Origin: Ignavibacteria bacterium
Lineage (GTDB): Bacteria; Bacteroidota; Ignavibacteria; Ignavibacteriales; Ignavibacteriaceae
Reading direction: 5' to 3'
Assembly (NCBI GenBank): GCA_029863735.1
Contig: JAOTUT010000120.1
Coordinates: 1 to 5,637, forward strand
DNA: 5,637 nt
The position numbers and the translations under genes were made by a program. The notes beneath the pieces are model-generated. The model made no database searches and was not told the DNA's origin. It was given only the letters and a program-made list of their open reading frames with translations. Within the stretch, counting starts at the first letter, position 1; the number at the start of each line of letters is the position of its first letter. Shown here piece by piece: positions 5,248 to 5,637 of the stretch.

Positions 5248-5637
5248 ATGCTGTTTGGAGAAGAACCGTTAATAAGTGTTGGAATTTTAACCAGCAAGAT
5301 TATTAAGTTCGAGCTGCATGGAGATTTCAGTGTTTTAGGGATCAAAGATAACTTCAGCGGAATTTATGCTGCTGAAATAAAAAATAATGAAATAATCTGC
5401 AAAAGCAGCAAGCACGAAGTTAAAGTAAATGATAAAATAGAATTTATTCCTGCTGACCCGATTTCAGAATCTTTCCTTTTAAGAGATGTTGTAATAGGAA
5501 ATAAGTTCCATTGGGAAAGAAAGGAGAAGCAGAGATTTATCTATTCTCTTCTTTTACAAAAGACCGGCAATGAAATTGTTGCAATTAACCATATACCGCT
5601 CGAAAGATATTTAACCAGTGTTATCTCTTCCGAAATG
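5248..5637 (+). CDS. SpoIID/LytB-domain protein, N-terminal part (cut by window edge)
   Basis: The first 130 codons are open to the end of the window. Residues 82-96 (VIGNKFHWERKEKQR) and 111-130 (VAINHIPLERYLTSVISSEM) match the opening of the SpoIID/LytB (amidase enhancer/stage II sporulation D-like) domain. In that domain the Glu of the terminal SEM motif (E129 here) corresponds to the conserved active-site Glu of SpoIID-type lytic transglycosylases. Non-spore-forming Gram-negatives of the Bacteroidota-Chlorobi group carry such proteins, probably acting on peptidoglycan. The N-terminal 80 residues are a beta-rich region typical of the longer members. There is no obvious signal peptide from this ATG. 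An in-frame TAA at 5239-5241 rules out any earlier start. No Shine-Dalgarno sequence is visible. It is divergent from the arginase gene across 151 bp. Confidence 0.85.
   Translation, partial: MLFGEEPLISVGILTSKIIKFELHGDFSVLGIKDNFSGIYAAEIKNNEIICKSSKHEVKVNDKIEFIPADPISESFLLRDVVIGNKFHWERKEKQRFIYSLLLQKTGNEIVAINHIPLERYLTSVISSEM

Overview
The window is AT-rich and holds seven genes (two cut by the window edges) in three transcriptional blocks. The TonB C-terminal domain style, the arginase, the SpoIID/LytB-like protein and the weak or absent Shine-Dalgarno sequences at several starts suggest a Gram-negative member of the Fibrobacterota-Chlorobi-Bacteroidota group, most likely of the Ignavibacteria type. 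That placement is an inference from protein style. No rRNA or other marker is present to confirm it.

Layout. (1) 1-498, minus: the first 166 codons of alanyl-tRNA synthetase (alaS), with a long leader (about 500-694) that contains hairpins and a near-copy of its own start region. (2) 900-2120, plus: a TonB-type energy transducer whose cytoplasmic N-terminus is not ordinary TonB sequence. It is a roughly 72-residue domain shared with the anti-sigma-like protein encoded downstream. (3) 2317-3604, plus: an ECF sigma factor (SigK/ECF19-like) followed 4 nt later by a protein with that same N-terminal domain, a charged linker and one C-terminal membrane anchor. It is a likely anti-sigma factor with essentially no periplasmic part. 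(4) 3676-5096, minus: an arginase gene overlapping by one base (TAATG) a small six-helix membrane protein. (5) 5248-5637, plus: the start of a SpoIID/LytB-domain protein.

The main observation is that blocks 2 and 3 appear to be one regulatory system. Each is preceded by an almost identical 18-bp sequence (740-757 and 2237-2254, one mismatch) that fits the sigma-54 -24/-12 promoter, with GG and GC separated by exactly 10 bases. Both blocks encode the same N-terminal domain (31 of the first 72 residues identical, no gap). A plausible model is that sigma-54 switches on a TonB-like transducer and an ECF sigma/anti-sigma pair together. The TonB protein would then either hold the same sigma factor at the membrane or compete with the anti-sigma factor for it, linking envelope energy transduction or substrate uptake directly to sigma release. 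The domain sharing and the promoters are visible in the sequence. The signalling model is inference.

The longest gene-free stretch, 499-899, contains the alaS leader and its probable promoter, a 15-bp palindrome, the first sigma-54 promoter and the 5' untranslated region of the tonB-like gene.
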